Below the pieces are notes generated by a model, which worked only from the letters and a program-made list of their open reading frames with translations, ran no database searches and was not told the origin of the DNA. Below are positions 29,430 to 48,284 of a DNA stretch of 64,000 bases, piece by piece (position 1 is the stretch's first letter; every line of letters starts with the position of its first letter). The stretch is from Streptomyces decoyicus. Its GTDB lineage: Bacteria; Actinomycetota; Actinomycetes; Streptomycetales; Streptomycetaceae. Location: positions 3,782,001 through 3,846,000 of the forward strand of contig NZ_CP082301.1 in the NCBI RefSeq assembly GCF_019880305.1. The letters are read 5' to 3'. The position numbers were made by a program, and so were the translations under genes.

Positions 29430-30257
29430 TCAGGCCTCCGTTCCGGGGGTCTCCGCCGGAGCAGCGGCAGCGGCCTCGGCCTTGGGGGCCTCGGCAGCGG
29501 CGGTCTGCTGCTGCGGCTTGCGGCCACCGCGGCCGCCACGCTCGCCACCGCGGCGCGGGCGGTCGTTGCCGCCACCGCGAGCCGGGCGGTTACCCGCACG
29601 GGCGGCAGCGTTCTCGGCACGCACCTCGGCGATGTTCTTGACGTCGCCCTTGTAGATCCAGACCTTCACGCCGATACGGCCGAAGGTGGTCTTGGCCTCG
29701 AAGAAGCCGTAGTCGACGTTCGCACGGAGCGTGTGCAGGGGCACACGGCCCTCGCGGTAGAACTCCGAGCGGGACATCTCGGCGCCGCCGAGACGGCCGC
29801 CGCACTGGATCTTGATGCCCTTGGCGCCGGCCTTCATCGTCGACTGCATGCTCTTACGCATGGCGCGACGGAAGGAGACGCGGGAGGAGAGCTGCTCGGC
29901 GACGGCCTGGGCCACGAGCTGAGCATCGGTCTCGGGGTTCTTGACCTCGAGGATGTTCAGCTGGACCTGCTTGCCGGTCAGCTTCTCCAGTTCGCCACGG
30001 ATGCGGTCGGCCTCGGCGCCACGGCGGCCGATGACGATGCCCGGACGAGCGGTGTGGATGTCAACGCGGACGCGCTCACGGGTGCGCTCGATCTCCACCT
30101 TGGAGATACCGGCGCGCTCCATGCCCTTCGTCATCATGCGACGAATGGCGACGTCTTCCTTGACGTAGTCCTTGTACAGCTTGTCGGCGTACCAGCGCGA
30201 CTTGAAGTCGGTGGTGATGCCGAGCCGGAACCCGTGCGGGTTAACCTTCTGGCCCAT
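29430..30257 (-). CDS. rpsC: 30S ribosomal protein S3
   Basis: S3 forms part of the mRNA entry pore. The 275-aa protein has an N-terminal KH domain ([20 protein letters not shown]) and the S3 C-terminal domain ([15 protein letters not shown]). A tail of about 60 residues is rich in Arg-Gly and then Ala-Glu, an actinobacterial extension. Its ATG overlaps the rplV TAA. Confidence 0.97.
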   Translation of the reverse strand: MGQKVNPHGFRLGITTDFKSRWYADKLYKDYVKEDVAIRRMMTKGMERAGISKVEIERTRERVRVDIHTARPGIVIGRRGAEADRIRGELEKLTGKQVQLNILEVKNPETDAQLVAQAVAEQLSSRVSFRRAMRKSMQSTMKAGAKGIKIQCGGRLGGAEMSRSEFYREGRVPLHTLRANVDYGFFEAKTTFGRIGVKVWIYKGDVKNIAEVRAENAAARAGNRPARGGGNDRPRRGGERGGRGGRKPQQQTAAAEAPKAEAAAAAPAETPGTEA

Positions 30258-30604
30258 TACCGGGTTCCTTCCTTGCTGCTGACGACCACGGTGATGTGGC
30301 TGGTCCGCTTGCGGATCCGGTAGGCACGGCCCTGAGCACGCGGACGGAACCGCTTCAGGGTCGGGCCCTCGTCGACGTATGCCTCGGAGATGACGAGGCT
30401 GCCGGCGTCGGTGTGGTCGTAGTTGTGCGCGGCGTTGGCAATGGCGCTGTCCAGCACCTTGCCCACCGGCACGCTCGCGGCCTGCGGGGCGAAACGCAGG
30501 ACCGCCTGAGCCTCCGTGGCATTCATGCCACGGATAAGGTCCACCACGCGGCGGGCCTTCATGGGCGTGACGCGGATGTACCGCGCCTGGGCCCTGGCTT
30601 CCAT
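30257..30604 (-). CDS. rplV: 50S ribosomal protein L22
   Basis: L22 lines the exit tunnel with L4. The 115-aa product begins [19 protein letters not shown] at ATG 30602-30604, with AAGGGA six bases upstream; upstream in-frame ATGs would run into the rpsS region. The tunnel loop region [19 protein letters not shown] is normal, with no macrolide-resistance-type deletion apparent. Confidence 0.96.
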   Translation of the reverse strand: MEARAQARYIRVTPMKARRVVDLIRGMNATEAQAVLRFAPQAASVPVGKVLDSAIANAAHNYDHTDAGSLVISEAYVDEGPTLKRFRPRAQGRAYRIRKRTSHITVVVSSKEGTR

Positions 30605-30647
30605 GGTTGTCCCTTCGGTGTCAGTCATAGTCTTCGCACTCCGCCGA

Positions 30648-30929
30648 TCAACGACGCCGCGACTTGCGGTCGTCCTTCTCGTGGCCGCGGAAGGTGCGGG
30701 TCGGCGCAAACTCGCCGAGCTTGTGGCCGACCATCGACTCGGTGACGAACACCGGGACGTGCTTGCGGCCGTCGTGCACCGCGATCGTGTGGCCGAGCAT
30801 GGCCGGGACGATCATGGAGCGGCGGGACCAGGTCTTGATGACGTTCTTGGTGCCGGCATCGTTCTGAACATCCACCTTCTTGGAAAGGTGGTCGTCGACG
30901 AAGGGCCCCTTCTTGAGACTGCGCGGCAT
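30648..30929 (-). CDS. rpsS: 30S ribosomal protein S19
   Basis: S19 is a 30S head protein near S13. The 93-aa product begins [19 protein letters not shown] and has [16 protein letters not shown]. It lies between rplB and rplV. Confidence 0.97.
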   Translation of the reverse strand: MPRSLKKGPFVDDHLSKKVDVQNDAGTKNVIKTWSRRSMIVPAMLGHTIAVHDGRKHVPVFVTESMVGHKLGEFAPTRTFRGHEKDDRKSRRR

Positions 30930-30941
30930 CTAAACCCGCTC

Positions 30942-31778
30942 CTAGCGCTTCTTGTTCGTCTTGCGGCGGCGGACGATGTACTTGTTGCTCGCCTTCTTCG
31001 GCGAACGAGTACGACCCTCCTTCTGACCCCAGGGCGAGACCGGGTGGCGACCACCGGAGGTCTTGCCCTCACCACCACCGTGCGGGTGGTCAACCGGGTT
31101 CATCACGACACCACGCACGGTCGGGCGGACGCCCTTCCAGCGCATACGGCCGGCCTTGCCCCAGTTGATGTTCGACTGCTCGGCGTTGCCGACCTCGCCC
31201 ACAGTGGCGCGGCAGCGGACGTCGACCAGGCGGATCTCACCGGACGGCATGCGCAGGTGGGCCATGCGGCCCTCCTTCGCCAGCAGCTGCACGGAGGCAC
31301 CGGCCGAGCGGGCGAACTTCGCACCGCCGCCCGGACGCAGCTCGATCGCGTGGATCGTCGTACCCACGGGGATGTGACGCAGCGGCAGGTTGTTGCCCGG
31401 CTTGATGTCGGCGCCAGCGCCGTTCTCAATCCGAGCACCCTGGGCCAGGCCACGGGGCGCGATGATGTAGCGCTTCTCGCCGTCTGCGTAGTGCAGCAGC
31501 GCGATGCGCGCGGTGCGGTTCGGGTCGTACTCGATGTGCGCGACCTTGGCCGGCACGCCGTCCTTGTCGTGACGACGGAAGTCGATCACTCGGTAGGCGC
31601 GCTTGTGGCCACCGCCCTGGTGGCGAACGGTCACACGACCGGCGTTGTTACGGCCGCCCTTGCTGTGCAGCGGGCGGACCAGCGACTTCTCCGGCGTGGA
31701 CCGCGTGATCTCGACAAAGTCGGCGACGCTGGAGCCACGACGGCCCGGGGTCGTCGGCTTGTACTTGCGGATACCCAT
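30942..31778 (-). CDS. rplB: 50S ribosomal protein L2
   Basis: L2 is essential for peptidyl-transferase assembly. The 278-aa protein has the RNA-binding core and the C-terminal signature [20 protein letters not shown] with the conserved His. Length and order are standard. Confidence 0.98.
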   Translation of the reverse strand: MGIRKYKPTTPGRRGSSVADFVEITRSTPEKSLVRPLHSKGGRNNAGRVTVRHQGGGHKRAYRVIDFRRHDKDGVPAKVAHIEYDPNRTARIALLHYADGEKRYIIAPRGLAQGARIENGAGADIKPGNNLPLRHIPVGTTIHAIELRPGGGAKFARSAGASVQLLAKEGRMAHLRMPSGEIRLVDVRCRATVGEVGNAEQSNINWGKAGRMRWKGVRPTVRGVVMNPVDHPHGGGEGKTSGGRHPVSPWGQKEGRTRSPKKASNKYIVRRRKTNKKR

Positions 31779-31817
31779 TTCTCAGTCCTCGTCCGATTCC
31801 GGACGACTCGGACTCCG

Positions 31818-32141
31818 TTAGGAGACCGGGCCGCCGAAGATGTCGATACGGTCGCCCTCGGCGAGGGTCACGATGGCGCGCTTCGTGTCGGCGCGCTTGC
31901 CGTAACCGGTGCGGGTGCGCTTGCGCTTGCCCTGCCGGTTGATCGTGTTGACCCCGGTGACCTTGACCGAGAAGACCGCCTCGACGGCCTGCTTGATCTG
32001 GGTCTTGTTCGAGCCCGGCGCGACGATGAACGTGTACTTGTTCTCGTCCAGCAGGGCGTAGCTCTTCTCCGAGACAACCGGCTTGACGAGAATGTCGCGC
32101 GGGTCCGAGAAGGTCTTGCTGGTGACGACGGCCTCACTCAT
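31818..32141 (-). CDS. rplW: 50S ribosomal protein L23
   Basis: L23 is the docking site for trigger factor and SRP. The 107-aa product contains [19 protein letters not shown] and [16 protein letters not shown]. Its ATG shares a base with the rplD stop. Confidence 0.97.
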   Translation of the reverse strand: MSEAVVTSKTFSDPRDILVKPVVSEKSYALLDENKYTFIVAPGSNKTQIKQAVEAVFSVKVTGVNTINRQGKRKRTRTGYGKRADTKRAIVTLAEGDRIDIFGGPVS

Positions 32142-32794
32142 CAGGCGTCGCTCCCTTCGGTCTCAGCGTTGGCCTTGGGGCCAGACACGAAGGACTCGAA
32201 GGCGGCCTTGGTGAAGACCACGTCGTCGGAGACGAGCACGTCGTACGTGTTCAGCTGGCCCGGCTCCAGGATGTGGACCTGGGGCAGGTTGCGGGCGGAC
32301 AGCCACGCGGCCTCGTCGCTGCGCTCGGCGACCAGGAGCACGTTCTTGCGCTCGCTGACCTTGCCGAGGAGAGTCTTGGCGGCCTTGGTGGAGATGTCGC
32401 CCTCGACCACGCCGGCAACGACGTGGATACGGCTGTTGCGGGCCCGGTCGGTGAGGGCACCGCGCAGGGCGGCGACCTTCATCTTCTTCGGGGTCCGCTG
32501 GCTGTAGTCACGCGGCACGGGGCCGTGGACGATGCCACCGCCGGCGAACTGCGGCGCACGGGTCGAACCCTGGCGCGCGCGGCCGGTGCCCTTCTGGCGG
32601 TAAGGCTTCTTGCCACCGCCGCGGACCTCGCCGCGAGTCTTGGTCTTGTGCGTGCCCTGACGGGCAGCGGCCAGCTGTGCGACAACGACCTGGTGGATCA
32701 GCGGAACGCTGACCTTCGCGTCGAAGATCTCCGTGGGGAGCTCGACGGTACCGGCCTTGTCGCCTGCCGGCGAAAGGATGTCAATGGTGCTCAT
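32141..32794 (-). CDS. rplD: 50S ribosomal protein L4
   Basis: L4 extends a loop into the exit tunnel. The 217-aa product has the tunnel-loop motif [20 protein letters not shown], which appears wild type. In E. coli L4 represses the S10 operon; no E. coli-like S10 leader is recognisable here. Confidence 0.97.
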   Translation of the reverse strand: MSTIDILSPAGDKAGTVELPTEIFDAKVSVPLIHQVVVAQLAAARQGTHKTKTRGEVRGGGKKPYRQKGTGRARQGSTRAPQFAGGGIVHGPVPRDYSQRTPKKMKVAALRGALTDRARNSRIHVVAGVVEGDISTKAAKTLLGKVSERKNVLLVAERSDEAAWLSARNLPQVHILEPGQLNTYDVLVSDDVVFTKAAFESFVSGPKANAETEGSDA

Positions 32795-32802
32795 CGGTTA
32801 CC

Positions 32803-33447
32803 TCAGGCCCCCTTGGCCGCGGTACGGACCAGGACGAGGCCGCCGTTCGGACCAGGAACTGCGCCCTTGATGAGCAGCAGACCCTTCTCCGCGTCAACGG
32901 CGTGGACGGTCAGGTTCTGGGTGGTGACCCGCTCATTGCCCATACGGCCGGCCATCCGCATGCCCTTGAACACGCGGCCCGGGGTGGCGCAGCCACCGAT
33001 GGAGCCAGGCTTACGGTGCACACGGTGGGCACCGTGGGACGCCTTGCCGCCGTGGAAGCCGTGACGCTTCATGACGCCGGCGAAGCCCTTGCCCTTGCTC
33101 TTGCCGGTCACGTCCACCTTGACGCCGGACTCGAAGGTCTCAGCGGTCAGCTCCTGGCCGAGGGTGTACTCACCGGCGTCGGTGGTACGGACCTCGACGA
33201 GGTGACGACGGGGGGTGACGTCGGCCTTCGCGAAGTGGCCCTTGAGGGGCTTGTTCACCTTGCGCGGGTCGATCTCGCCGAAGGCGATCTGGACGGAGTC
33301 GTAACCGTCCTGGTCATTGGTGCGCACCTGGGTAACGACACAGGGGCCGGCCTTGACCACAGTGACCGGGACGACACGGTTGTTCTCGTCCCAGACCTGG
33401 GTCATGCCGAGCTTCTCGCCCAGGATGCCCTTGATCTGCTTAGCCAT
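32803..33447 (-). CDS. rplC: 50S ribosomal protein L3
   Basis: L3 reaches the peptidyl-transferase centre. The 214-aa product begins [20 protein letters not shown] and has the loop [19 protein letters not shown] near the active site. It follows rpsJ by 14 bases. Confidence 0.97.
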   Translation of the reverse strand: MAKQIKGILGEKLGMTQVWDENNRVVPVTVVKAGPCVVTQVRTNDQDGYDSVQIAFGEIDPRKVNKPLKGHFAKADVTPRRHLVEVRTTDAGEYTLGQELTAETFESGVKVDVTGKSKGKGFAGVMKRHGFHGGKASHGAHRVHRKPGSIGGCATPGRVFKGMRMAGRMGNERVTTQNLTVHAVDAEKGLLLIKGAVPGPNGGLVLVRTAAKGA

Positions 33448-33461
33448 CTCTTCCGCGCCTC

Positions 33462-33770
33462 TCAGAGCTTGATCTCGATGTCAACGCCGGCCGGAAGGTC
33501 CAGGCGCATCAGCGAGTCAACGGTCTTGGGCGTCGGGTCGAGGATGTCGATCAGGCGCTTGTGCGTGCGCATCTCGAAGTGCTCGCGCGAGTCCTTGTAC
33601 TTGTGCGGCGACTTGATGACGCAGTACACGTTCTTTTCAGTGGGCAGCGGCACCGGGCCCGCGACCGACGCACCAGTACGGGTCACCGTTTCGACGATCT
33701 TCTTCGCCGAAGAGTCGATGACCTCGTGGTCGTAGGCCTTGAGCCGGATGCGGATCTTCTGTCCCGCCAT
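33462..33770 (-). CDS. rpsJ: 30S ribosomal protein S10
   Basis: S10 serves in the 30S head and, as NusE, in transcription antitermination. The 102-aa product begins [19 protein letters not shown] at ATG 33768-33770 and ends GVDIEIKL. It heads the S10 block and follows a structured leader of more than 300 bases. Confidence 0.97.
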   Translation of the reverse strand: MAGQKIRIRLKAYDHEVIDSSAKKIVETVTRTGASVAGPVPLPTEKNVYCVIKSPHKYKDSREHFEMRTHKRLIDILDPTPKTVDSLMRLDLPAGVDIEIKL

Positions 33771-33846
33771 GGCTACTTCGTAGTCCTGTCTCTCGTAAAC
33801 GCTCTGGGACCCGATGCGCTGTGCTCCCTGAGGAGCACTGTTCTTC

Positions 33847-33873
33847 TCCGACCCCCGCGGTCGGGCGTGTCGC
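33847..33873 (-). promoter_or_regulatory. rpsJ leader hairpin, same motif as in the rpsL leader
   Basis: As RNA this reads CGACAC followed by a stem around a GCG-containing loop (CCGACC with GGTCGG). It matches the rpsL leader element at 38654-38680 at about 24 of 27 positions. It lies about 77-103 bases before the rpsJ start codon. I do not know a named RNA family for it. Confidence 0.5.
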
Positions 33874-34106
33874 ACCCCTTCCCGTAAATCTCCGTAAAGG
33901 AGATCCTTCAGAAGGAGTAGGCAGGGGAAGAACACCCACCGGGCGCCTGGCCGAGGCACCCCGCTGACGCTTCCCGGAAGATTCCCGTATTTCCGACCCT
34001 GAGAAGGGACGACGAATACCTGGGACTCGCTTCCAGTCCTCCCGGCGGGAGGCGCGCAGCATCGGCACTCAACCGAGCAACCTGGACAGTGTGCCACACC
34101 TGGGAC

Positions 34107-34136
34107 GCGTAAGGCTAATCGGGGCCCAACTGTCAA
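34107..34136 (-). promoter_or_regulatory. Candidate promoter of the S10 block (rpsJ)
   Basis: A perfect -35 TTGACA (34131-34136) is followed 18 bases later by TTACGC (34107-34112), a moderate -10. It begins at the last base of the tuf terminator hairpin, a sensible place for the S10 promoter. Confidence 0.4.
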
Positions 34137-34171
34137 GGAGCCCCGCCCACCTGATGGCGGGCAGGGCTCCT
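34136..34171 (-). terminator. tuf terminator
   Basis: AGGAGCCC pairs with GGGCTCCT, with a further CGCCC/GGCGGG inner stem. The hairpin starts about 78 bases past the tuf stop and separates the str block from the S10 block. Confidence 0.6.
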
Positions 34172-34249
34172 CGTCATGCTTTTTCGGGGCAGCGCCCCGG
34201 ACCCCCGGCCCGAAGGCCGGGAGCTACCGGATCAACCGGATCAGCGAAA

Positions 34250-35443
34250 TTACTTCGTGATCTTGGTGACCTGGCCGGCGCCGACGGTCCGGCCACCCTC
34301 ACGGATGGCGAACTTCAGGCCCTCTTCCATCGCGACGGGCTGGATGAGCTCAACGGTCATCTCAGTGTTGTCGCCCGGCATGACCATCTCGGTGCCCTCG
34401 GGGAGGGTCACGACGCCGGTCACGTCGGTGGTGCGGAAGTAGAACTGCGGGCGGTAGTTGTTGAAGAAGGGGGTGTGACGGCCACCCTCGTCCTTCGACA
34501 GGATGTACGCCTGGGCCTCGAACGAGGTGTGCGGCGTGACCGAGCCCGGCTTGATGATGACCTGGCCGCGCTCGACGTCCTCGCGCTTGATGCCACGGAG
34601 GAGCAGACCGACGTTCTCACCGGCCTGGCCCTCGTCGAGGAGCTTCCGGAACATCTCGATACCGGTGACCGTGGTGGTGGTCTTCTCGGTCTTGATGCCG
34701 ATGATGTCGACGGTCTCGTTGACCTTGAGGACACCACGCTCGATACGACCGGTGACAACGGTGCCACGGCCGGTGATCGTGAAGACGTCCTCGATCGGCA
34801 TCAGGAACGGCTTGTCGACGTCGCGCTCGGGCTGCGGGATCGACTCGTCGACGGCGGCCATGAGCTTGAGGACGGAGTCGCCCCACTCCTTGTCGCCCTC
34901 GAGCGCCTTGAGCGCCGAGACCTTGACGACCGGAACGTCGTCGCCGGGGAACTCGTACTCGGAGAGGAGCTCACGGACCTCGAGCTCGACGAGCTCCAGG
35001 ATCTCCTCGTCGTCCACCATGTCGGCCTTGTTCAGGGCGACGACGATGTACGGAACGCCGACCTGGCGGGCCAGGAGCACGTGCTCCTTGGTCTGCGGCA
35101 TCGGGCCGTCGGTGGCGGCGACCACGAGGATGGCGCCGTCCATCTGCGCCGCACCCGTGATCATGTTCTTGATGTAGTCCGCGTGACCGGGGCAGTCGAC
35201 GTGGGCGTAGTGACGGTTCTCCGTCTGGTACTCGACGTGCGCGATCGAAATCGTGATACCGCGCTGGCGCTCCTCAGGAGCCTTGTCGATCTGGTCGAAG
35301 GCCGAGGCCTCGTTCAGGTCCGGGTACGCGTCGTGCAGCACCTTGGTAATGGCGGCCGTGAGGGTCGTCTTACCGTGGTCAATGTGACCGATGGTGCCGA
35401 TGTTGACGTGCGGCTTAGTCCGCTCGAACTTCGCCTTCGCCAC
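34250..35443 (-). CDS. tuf: Elongation factor Tu
   Basis: EF-Tu delivers aminoacyl-tRNA to the ribosome. The 397-aa protein starts at GTG 35441-35443 with AGGAGG five bases upstream. G1 GHIDHGKT is at 19-26, DCPGH at 83-87 and NKAD at 138-141. The residues around the elfamycin pocket (LLARQVGVP and [15 protein letters not shown]) look wild type, which suggests sensitivity to kirromycin-class drugs. It follows fusA; the 154-base gap includes a TTGACA at 35559-35564 without a good -10. Confidence 0.98.
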   Translation of the reverse strand: MAKAKFERTKPHVNIGTIGHIDHGKTTLTAAITKVLHDAYPDLNEASAFDQIDKAPEERQRGITISIAHVEYQTENRHYAHVDCPGHADYIKNMITGAAQMDGAILVVAATDGPMPQTKEHVLLARQVGVPYIVVALNKADMVDDEEILELVELEVRELLSEYEFPGDDVPVVKVSALKALEGDKEWGDSVLKLMAAVDESIPQPERDVDKPFLMPIEDVFTITGRGTVVTGRIERGVLKVNETVDIIGIKTEKTTTTVTGIEMFRKLLDEGQAGENVGLLLRGIKREDVERGQVIIKPGSVTPHTSFEAQAYILSKDEGGRHTPFFNNYRPQFYFRTTDVTGVVTLPEGTEMVMPGDNTEMTVELIQPVAMEEGLKFAIREGGRTVGAGQVTKITK

Positions 35444-35597
35444 TGGTTCCTCCTGAAGTGGTTCTGTACGCCTTACTCATCGGCGCCAGGTGATCTTTGC
35501 TGGGATGCCGGCTGCCGGGGCATTCCTCACGGATTGCGGGGATTACCCCGGCAGACGGTGTCAAGCCTAAAGCGTGTTCCGACTCTCGGAGACGGAG

Positions 35598-37718
<2,121 letters not shown>

Positions 37719-37757
37719 AGTGGCTCAATCTTCTCTCGGTCTCGATGTGGGTTGCGA

Positions 37758-38228
37758 CTACCAGCGGTAGTGCGCGAAGGCCTTGTTGGACTCGGCCATC
37801 TTGTGCGTGTCCTCACGCTTCTTGACCGAAGCGCCGAGGCCGTTGGAGGCGTCGAGCAGTTCGTTCATGAGGCGCTCGGTCATGGTCTTCTCGCGGCGGG
37901 CGCGGGAGTAGCCCACGAGCCAGCGCAGCGAGAGGGTGGCGGCGCGGCCGGGCTTGACCTCGACCGGGACCTGGTAGGTCGCGCCACCGACACGGCGGGA
38001 CTTGACCTCAAGGGTCGGCTTGATGTTCTCGAGCGCGCGCTTGAGCGTGATGACCGGGTCGTTACCGGTCTTCTCGCGCAGACCCTCCATGGCGCCGTAA
38101 ACGATGCGCTCGGCGGTGGAGCGCTTTCCGTTCAGCAGCACCTTGTTGATGAGGGAGGTCACCAGAGGAGAACCGTAGACCGGGTCGATGATGACCGGGC
38201 GCTTCGGGGCGGGGCCCTTACGAGGCAT
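37758..38228 (-). CDS. rpsG: 30S ribosomal protein S7
   Basis: S7 nucleates the 30S head and contacts the E site. The 156-aa protein begins [20 protein letters not shown] and ends [13 protein letters not shown]. It follows rpsL by two bases. Confidence 0.97.
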   Translation of the reverse strand: MPRKGPAPKRPVIIDPVYGSPLVTSLINKVLLNGKRSTAERIVYGAMEGLREKTGNDPVITLKRALENIKPTLEVKSRRVGGATYQVPVEVKPGRAATLSLRWLVGYSRARREKTMTERLMNELLDASNGLGASVKKREDTHKMAESNKAFAHYRW

Positions 38229-38230
38229 TC

Positions 38231-38602
38231 TTACTTCTCCTTCTTGGCGCCGTAGCGGCTGCGAGCCTGCTTGCGGTTCTTGACGCCCTGCGTGTCGAGG
38301 GAGCCGCGGATGATCTTGTACCGAACACCCGGCAGGTCCTTCACACGACCACCACGCACGAGCACGATCGAGTGCTCCTGCAGGTTGTGGCCCTCACCCG
38401 GAATGTAAGCGGTGACCTCGATCCCGCTGGTCAGACGCACACGCGCGACCTTACGCAGGGCCGAGTTCGGCTTCTTCGGGGTGGTCGTGAAAACACGCGT
38501 GCAGACGCCACGGCGCTGGGGGGAACCCTCGAGCGCGGGCGTCTTGTTCTTCTCGACCTTGTCCTGCCGGCCCTTGCGGACCAGCTGCTGGATCGTAGGC
38601 AC
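38231..38602 (-). CDS. rpsL: 30S ribosomal protein S12
   Basis: S12 governs decoding accuracy. The 123-aa protein starts at GTG 38600-38602. Lys43 ([12 protein letters not shown]) and Lys88 with Pro91 ([11 protein letters not shown]), the streptomycin-resistance positions, are wild type. It heads the str block behind a strong promoter and a leader of about 215 bases. Confidence 0.98.
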   Translation of the reverse strand: MPTIQQLVRKGRQDKVEKNKTPALEGSPQRRGVCTRVFTTTPKKPNSALRKVARVRLTSGIEVTAYIPGEGHNLQEHSIVLVRGGRVKDLPGVRYKIIRGSLDTQGVKNRKQARSRYGAKKEK

Positions 38603-38653
38603 CGTTTCTCCGGTTTCTGTGTGCCAGTCTCGGTAAAGCTAACCTGGAACATT

Positions 38654-38680
38654 CCCCGACCCACGCGGTCGGGTGTGTCG
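38654..38680 (-). promoter_or_regulatory. rpsL leader hairpin, same motif as in the rpsJ leader
   Basis: A perfect 7-bp stem (CCCGACC at 38655-38661 with GGTCGGG at 38667-38673) with a five-base loop, flanked by a conserved tgtgtcg tail. It lies about 52-78 bases before the rpsL start. It is nearly identical to the element at 33847-33873. Confidence 0.5.
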
Positions 38681-38825
38681 AATACTGCAGTCCGGTCCCT
38701 CGCTGGAACGAGTGAGGCGGCAGATTGCGGTGTCAAAACCCGGCTTCCGTGCTGTGGCTCTCCCACCCGAAGGCTGTGGAGATTGCGGGCACGGCAGCCC
38801 AGGGACACCCCAGGCACAAGGTCAG

Positions 38826-38854
38826 AGCGTACCTACCGCATTGGCTGCGGTCAA
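38826..38854 (-). promoter_or_regulatory. rpsL (str operon) promoter
   Basis: On the minus strand TTGACC (38849-38854) and TACGCT (38826-38831) are exactly 17 bases apart, an excellent vegetative promoter. Transcription would start near 38819, leaving a leader of about 215 bases. Confidence 0.7.
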
Positions 38855-38994
38855 AACAAATGCACACGCGAAGGACACGCCGGACTCCTCACGGCGATGC
38901 GGCCACCGTAGTGCGATCCCCGGCCGGACGGAAGAAGGCGCCACGCCCGGGCGACGGCCCTCCGCCGACGAGCTCCGCCGCCCTCGTACGCCCT

Positions 38995-39540
38995 TTACAG
39001 ATTGGTCGCGGCCACCAGGATCGTCACCAGGATGAACAGCGCCCAGCCACCGATCCCCAGCCAGCCGAGGACGAGTCCCGTGATGGCCTGACCGTCCCCG
39101 CGCTCTCCGGTCCGCCGGATCTCGGCCCGCGCCTTGTGACCCAGGATCACGGCCGGGATCGCCGTCAGCCCCCATGTCACCGGTGTCATGATCCCGCAGA
39201 CCAGCGCGCCCGTCGCCGAGCTGTTGGTGTGCACCGGCATGGGCATCTGCATCGGCATCGGCATGAAAGTCGCCGGCACCGGACGCTGCGGCATGAACTG
39301 CGCCTGCGGCACCGGCCCCTGCGGAAGATCCGCTACCAGCATCTGCAGTTCGGCATGCGTCTGCGCCTTGTAGGCCCGTGTGATCCGCTGCTCGTACTCC
39401 GGCTGAAGCAGCCGCCCCTCGGCAAATCCCGCCTTGAGCACATCGACCGCTCGCTCACGATCGGCGTGCGAGGCACGCATGGCAGGCACCTGATTCGACG
39501 GCTGAGCGGGCTGCCCACCCTGCCACGGCTGGAATGCCAC
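38995..39540 (-). CDS. DUF1707 / DUF4190 membrane protein
   Basis: A 181-aa protein starts at GTG 39538-39540, with GGGGAGG eight bases upstream. Residues 21-73 form a DUF1707 domain (RASHADRERAVDVLKAGFAEGR), followed by a Met/Pro-rich linker (about 82-103) and two hydrophobic DUF4190-like segments at about 108-134 and 152-179. DUF1707 is common in actinobacterial membrane proteins; its role is not established to my knowledge. It sits between rpoC and rpsL. Longer starts lack a ribosome-binding site. Confidence 0.85.
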   Translation of the reverse strand: MAFQPWQGGQPAQPSNQVPAMRASHADRERAVDVLKAGFAEGRLLQPEYEQRITRAYKAQTHAELQMLVADLPQGPVPQAQFMPQRPVPATFMPMPMQMPMPVHTNSSATGALVCGIMTPVTWGLTAIPAVILGHKARAEIRRTGERGDGQAITGLVLGWLGIGGWALFILVTILVAATNL

Positions 39541-39657
39541 TTCGCGAACCTCCCCCCGCTCGACAGTTCTCCTCATCTTCTCATCACAGACGCAGCAATG
39601 GGAGGACAAGTTCCCCCGCACGGCCCTCAACCCGCGAGAGGGCCGGCCACAACGCCG

Positions 39658-39691
39658 CAGGGCGGCCACCCCGCAAGGGATGGCCGCCCTG
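39658..39691 (-). terminator. rpoBC terminator
   Basis: A perfect 11-bp stem (39658-39668 with 39681-39691) with a 12-base loop lies 21 bases past the rpoC stop. Confidence 0.7.
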
Positions 39692-39712
39692 TTGCTGTCG
39701 TACGGACCAGGA

Positions 39713-43612
<3,900 letters not shown>

Positions 43613-43708
43613 TATGCGTCAATCCCTCTCAGGGTTGTAAGTCTGTGGTCTGAAACGGGGGTCTTGGGGCCGACGGAGCCCAGCGGGCTGGGCTCCGTCA
43701 GACTCCCG

Positions 43709-47194
<3,486 letters not shown>

Positions 47195-47356
47195 GAGGGG
47201 GTCCTTCCGAGGGCTCGGACTCACTACGCGCGTACCGGTCCCGAATCGAGCAGACTGAGGGAAAGCCCAGGTCAGGGCAGATCATTCAGCTTTGCTCGGG
47301 CTCGGGTATGCCCCTGGTGACGGGCAGGGAGCAGCTAACAGGCAGCGCAAAGGGTC

Positions 47357-47385
47357 AGTGTAGCCACTTGGCACACTGATGTCCA
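47357..47385 (-). promoter_or_regulatory. rpoB promoter
   Basis: TGGACA (47380-47385) and TACACT (47357-47362) are 17 bases apart on the minus strand. Transcription would start near 47350, about 155 bases before the TTG start. Confidence 0.6.
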
Positions 47386-47726
47386 GAGCGAGTTTCCGGA
47401 GACCGGTTCAGCACCGTGATACCGATCTTCTCCCTCCGGGAGGTCATGCCCTCCGCACCGGAGGAAGCCCTCGTTGTTCTTCTCAATGCCCTGCGCCTGC
47501 CGAAAGCCCTGCGCCAGTGGCGCACACCGATGCTTCCCTCTTCGTCCGCGATCCATGCCTCGAACCCTGGATCGCTTCTGCGTCGCGTCCCGAGAATTGC
47601 GCGCCGCGTCCGGTTCGTCAAGGCCCCCCACCTCTGGGAGATCGTCACATGGGGGCACGTCCGGGCAACGAAGATCACCATACTCGCACGCAGGCGCGAG
47701 ACAATGCAGCTGTGACGAGCACGCCG

Positions 47727-47758
47727 AAGGGCGACCACCCGCATGGGTGATCGCCCTT
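47727..47758 (-). terminator. Attenuator hairpin between rplL and rpoB
   Basis: A 14-bp stem with one mismatch around a GCAT loop lies about 55 bases past rplL. E. coli has a partial terminator at the same place that sets the ratio of r-proteins to polymerase. Confidence 0.65.
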
Positions 47759-47813
47759 GGCTGGTGTCCGAAGCGCCTCAGGCGCCGTGGACGTGAGTCA
47801 GAGACTCAGGGGG

Positions 47814-48200
47814 TCACTTGACCTCGACGGAGGCGCCGGCGCCCTTGAGGGACTCGGCAGCCTTCTCCGCGGCGTCCTTGGCGACCTTCTCGAGGACCGG
47901 CTTCGGGGTGCCGTCGACGAGGTCCTTGGCCTCCTTCAGGCCCAGGGAGGTCAGCTCACGCACGACCTTGATGACCTGGATCTTCTTGTCGCCCGCACCG
48001 GTGAGGATGACGTCGAACTCGTCCTGCTCCTCGGCCTCGGCGGCGGCCGGGGCGCCCGGGGCACCGGCGGCGGCAACGGCGACGGGGGCGGCAGCCTCGA
48101 CGTCGAACTTGTCCTCGAACGCCTTCACGAACTCGGAGAGCTCGATGAGGGTCATGCCCTCGAACTGCGCGAGCAGGTCTTCCTGGCTGAGCTTCGCCAT
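47814..48200 (-). CDS. rplL: 50S ribosomal protein L7/L12
   Basis: L7/L12 forms the ribosomal stalk that recruits GTPases. The 128-aa acidic protein has the N-terminal dimerisation domain ([20 protein letters not shown]), an Ala/Gly hinge at about 36-56 and the C-terminal domain ([20 protein letters not shown]). It follows rplJ by 84 bases. Confidence 0.98.
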   Translation of the reverse strand: MAKLSQEDLLAQFEGMTLIELSEFVKAFEDKFDVEAAAPVAVAAAGAPGAPAAAEAEEQDEFDVILTGAGDKKIQVIKVVRELTSLGLKEAKDLVDGTPKPVLEKVAKDAAEKAAESLKGAGASVEVK

Positions 48201-48284
48201 GGTGGCGGTCCTTCCACTAATTCGGCTGGTGCCGGATGTACATGTCTGGCGGGCGTACTACGGGCCCGCTGGGCGTCCGAGTGG

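Larger units (their letters stand above)
33771..34249 (-). other. 479-base tuf-rpsJ intergenic region with structured S10 leader
   Basis: No ORF here looks real. In transcription order it contains the tuf terminator (34136-34171), a candidate promoter (34107-34136), a small stem at 33888-33904, the motif shared with the rpsL leader (33847-33873), a perfect 7-bp hairpin at 33821-33838 and then rpsJ. The leader is about 330 bases. Confidence 0.6.
38603..38994 (-). other. 392-base rpsL upstream region
   Basis: The region contains the rpsL promoter (38826-38854), a leader with the shared hairpin (38654-38680), and between 38855 and 38994 a stretch with no recognised signal up to the 3' end of the DUF1707 gene. 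No ORF in it looks coding. Confidence 0.6.
47195..47813 (-). other. 619-base rplL-rpoB intergenic region
   Basis: This long gap holds the attenuator hairpin at 47727-47758, a perfect 6-bp hairpin at 47450-47464 and the rpoB promoter at 47357-47385. Its GC content is lower than its neighbours. Open frames in it have no family resemblance or ribosome-binding sites, so I call it noncoding. Confidence 0.65.

Noticed and set aside
30516..32507. A 663-codon plus-strand frame opposite the S10 operon genes
   Set aside because: It crosses several real r-protein genes on the other strand and has shadow-type composition.
35535..35564. A tuf promoter in the fusA-tuf gap
   Set aside because: A perfect TTGACA is at 35559-35564, but no reasonable -10 lies 16-18 bases downstream. 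A promoter may exist, but I cannot support it from sequence.
47355..47744. A 129-codon minus-strand ORF in the rplL-rpoB gap
   Set aside because: It covers the attenuator hairpin and rpoB promoter, is Arg-rich and has no ribosome-binding site or family resemblance.
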